Assembly (NCBI RefSeq): GCF_019891545.1
Contig: NZ_JAHDIU010000001.1
Location: 1-64,000, forward strand
Length of the DNA: 64,000 bases
Source of the DNA: Flavobacterium coralii
Lineage (GTDB): Bacteria; Bacteroidota; Bacteroidia; Flavobacteriales; Flavobacteriaceae
Direction of reading: 5' to 3'
A program made the translations under genes and the position numbers. Position 1 is the first letter of the stretch, and the number at the start of each line of letters is the position of its first letter. A model generated the notes under the pieces. The model had not been told where the DNA came from. It searched no databases and worked only from the letters and a program-made list of their open reading frames with translations. Below are positions 63,554 through 64,000 of the stretch, piece after piece.

Positions 63554-64000
63554 TGTATAAGAGCTACTTAATATTAGTTAATGATTATATCCTTATCTCA
63601 AGAAAAAACTTAATTTTTGATGTTCTCATTCCTTTGATAATTTCAATCGTTTTAGGAATATTGCTTTTCCATAAAAAAGTGTTTATAACAGTCGATGTTT
63701 TGGTTAATGTTACTACTGTATTAGGTATTTTAGCAGGTTTTAGTATGACTGCGATAACTATACTTACATCGTCAAACAGTGAAAACATAAAAAAATTAAA
63801 AAAACGTACATTAAAAATAGATTTGGATGGTGTACAAGTAAGTTATTTTCGAAAACACTATATATTAATAAGTTATTCAATATTAGTATGTTTATTTTCA
63901 ATAATTTTGAACACAATTTGCTTCTTAGTGCCTTGGTCCACTCATTTCAATCATCTTTGGGTTTCAATTTTTAAAACACTTGATTTTAGTATTATCTTGC
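63553..64000 (+). CDS. multi-TM membrane protein, partial at window edge
   Basis: Open frame from ATG 63553 to the window end (149 codons seen; the rest is cut off). Three hydrophobic helices are visible: FDVLIPLIISIVLGILLF, TVLGILAGFSMTAITILTS and HYILISYSILVCLFSIILNT, with a basic loop of about 30 residues between the second and third. No family recognised. It is coupled to the preceding gene by a TAATG overlap and shares its very low G+C (12 G/C in one 60-base line). A membrane effector partner to the soluble protein is a reasonable guess. Confidence 0.75.
   Translation, partial: MYKSYLILVNDYILISRKNLIFDVLIPLIISIVLGILLFHKKVFITVDVLVNVTTVLGILAGFSMTAITILTSSNSENIKKLKKRTLKIDLDGVQVSYFRKHYILISYSILVCLFSIILNTICFLVPWSTHFNHLWVSIFKTLDFSIIL

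Overview
The window looks like a chromosome segment of a Flavobacteriaceae bacterium (Flavobacterium-like, phylum Bacteroidota). Evidence: three large secreted proteins end in type IX secretion (T9SS) sorting domains; the gliding lipoprotein gene gldI is present; many genes are preceded by the Bacteroidota -7 promoter motif TAnnTTTG; signal peptides are followed by AQ or a lipobox; and a 6S-like RNA lies between zapA and the RNase Y gene. Most of the window is ordinary core genome of moderate to low G+C. The exception is the right end (from about 62.6 kb), where G+C falls to about 20-25% in the lines I counted by hand.

Layout. 0-0.2 kb: 5S rRNA closing an rRNA operon, then a terminator and an AT-rich gap. 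0.7-5.7 kb: a T9SS type-B secreted protein, an outer-membrane barrel and XerD. 5.7-7.7 kb: a PAS histidine kinase overlapping a single-domain response regulator. 7.7-10.1 kb (minus): RNase Y, candidate 6S RNA, ZapA and a coiled-coil partner. 10.3-15.2 kb: M23 peptidase, TonB-dependent receptor and lipoprotein in one overlapping operon. 15.2-21.8 kb (minus): DUF2971, HAD phosphatase, MsbA-like ABC exporter, phosphoglucomutase, DPM1-like glycosyltransferase, DUF4199. 22-24.3 kb: L31 type B, GlmU-like protein, nuclease. 24.2-28.9 kb: peptide-binding lipoprotein, MtaB, and a pirin/GNAT-like/methyltransferase operon. 29-33 kb: alpha/beta hydrolase, lytic transglycosylase with a double-OmpA protein, PurM. 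33-36.1 kb: a highly repetitive T9SS beta-helix protein. 36.2-41.8 kb: SmpA-like protein, AhpD-like protein with an AraC regulator, a cyclophilin-FKBP fusion, GldI, a DHH phosphoesterase, DUF4919. 41.9-49.6 kb: small secreted proteins, a LolD-type ATPase, cobalamin adenosyltransferase, DUF2795, SecA. 49.6-56.4 kb: Na+/H+ antiporter, FAD oxidase, LRR T9SS protein, glycosyltransferase, 2-oxoacid dehydrogenase E2. 56.4-62.6 kb: small secreted proteins, SRPBCC protein, RF1, paralogous lipoproteins, PyrF, a BtuF-like protein. 62.7-64 kb: an AT-rich two-gene module cut by the window edge.

Themes. The cell envelope dominates: SecA exports the T9SS cargo, GldI and the fused isomerase are candidate periplasmic folding factors, and the M23 peptidase, transglycosylase and OmpA proteins act on or bind peptidoglycan. 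Four convergent gene pairs meet with abutting or overlapping stop codons and no hairpin, while most other ends carry clear intrinsic terminators. The items most worth following are the AT-rich pair at the right edge, the 6S-like RNA, the palindromic heptamer array before the BtuF-like gene, and the 147-residue higher-order repeat of the beta-helix protein.
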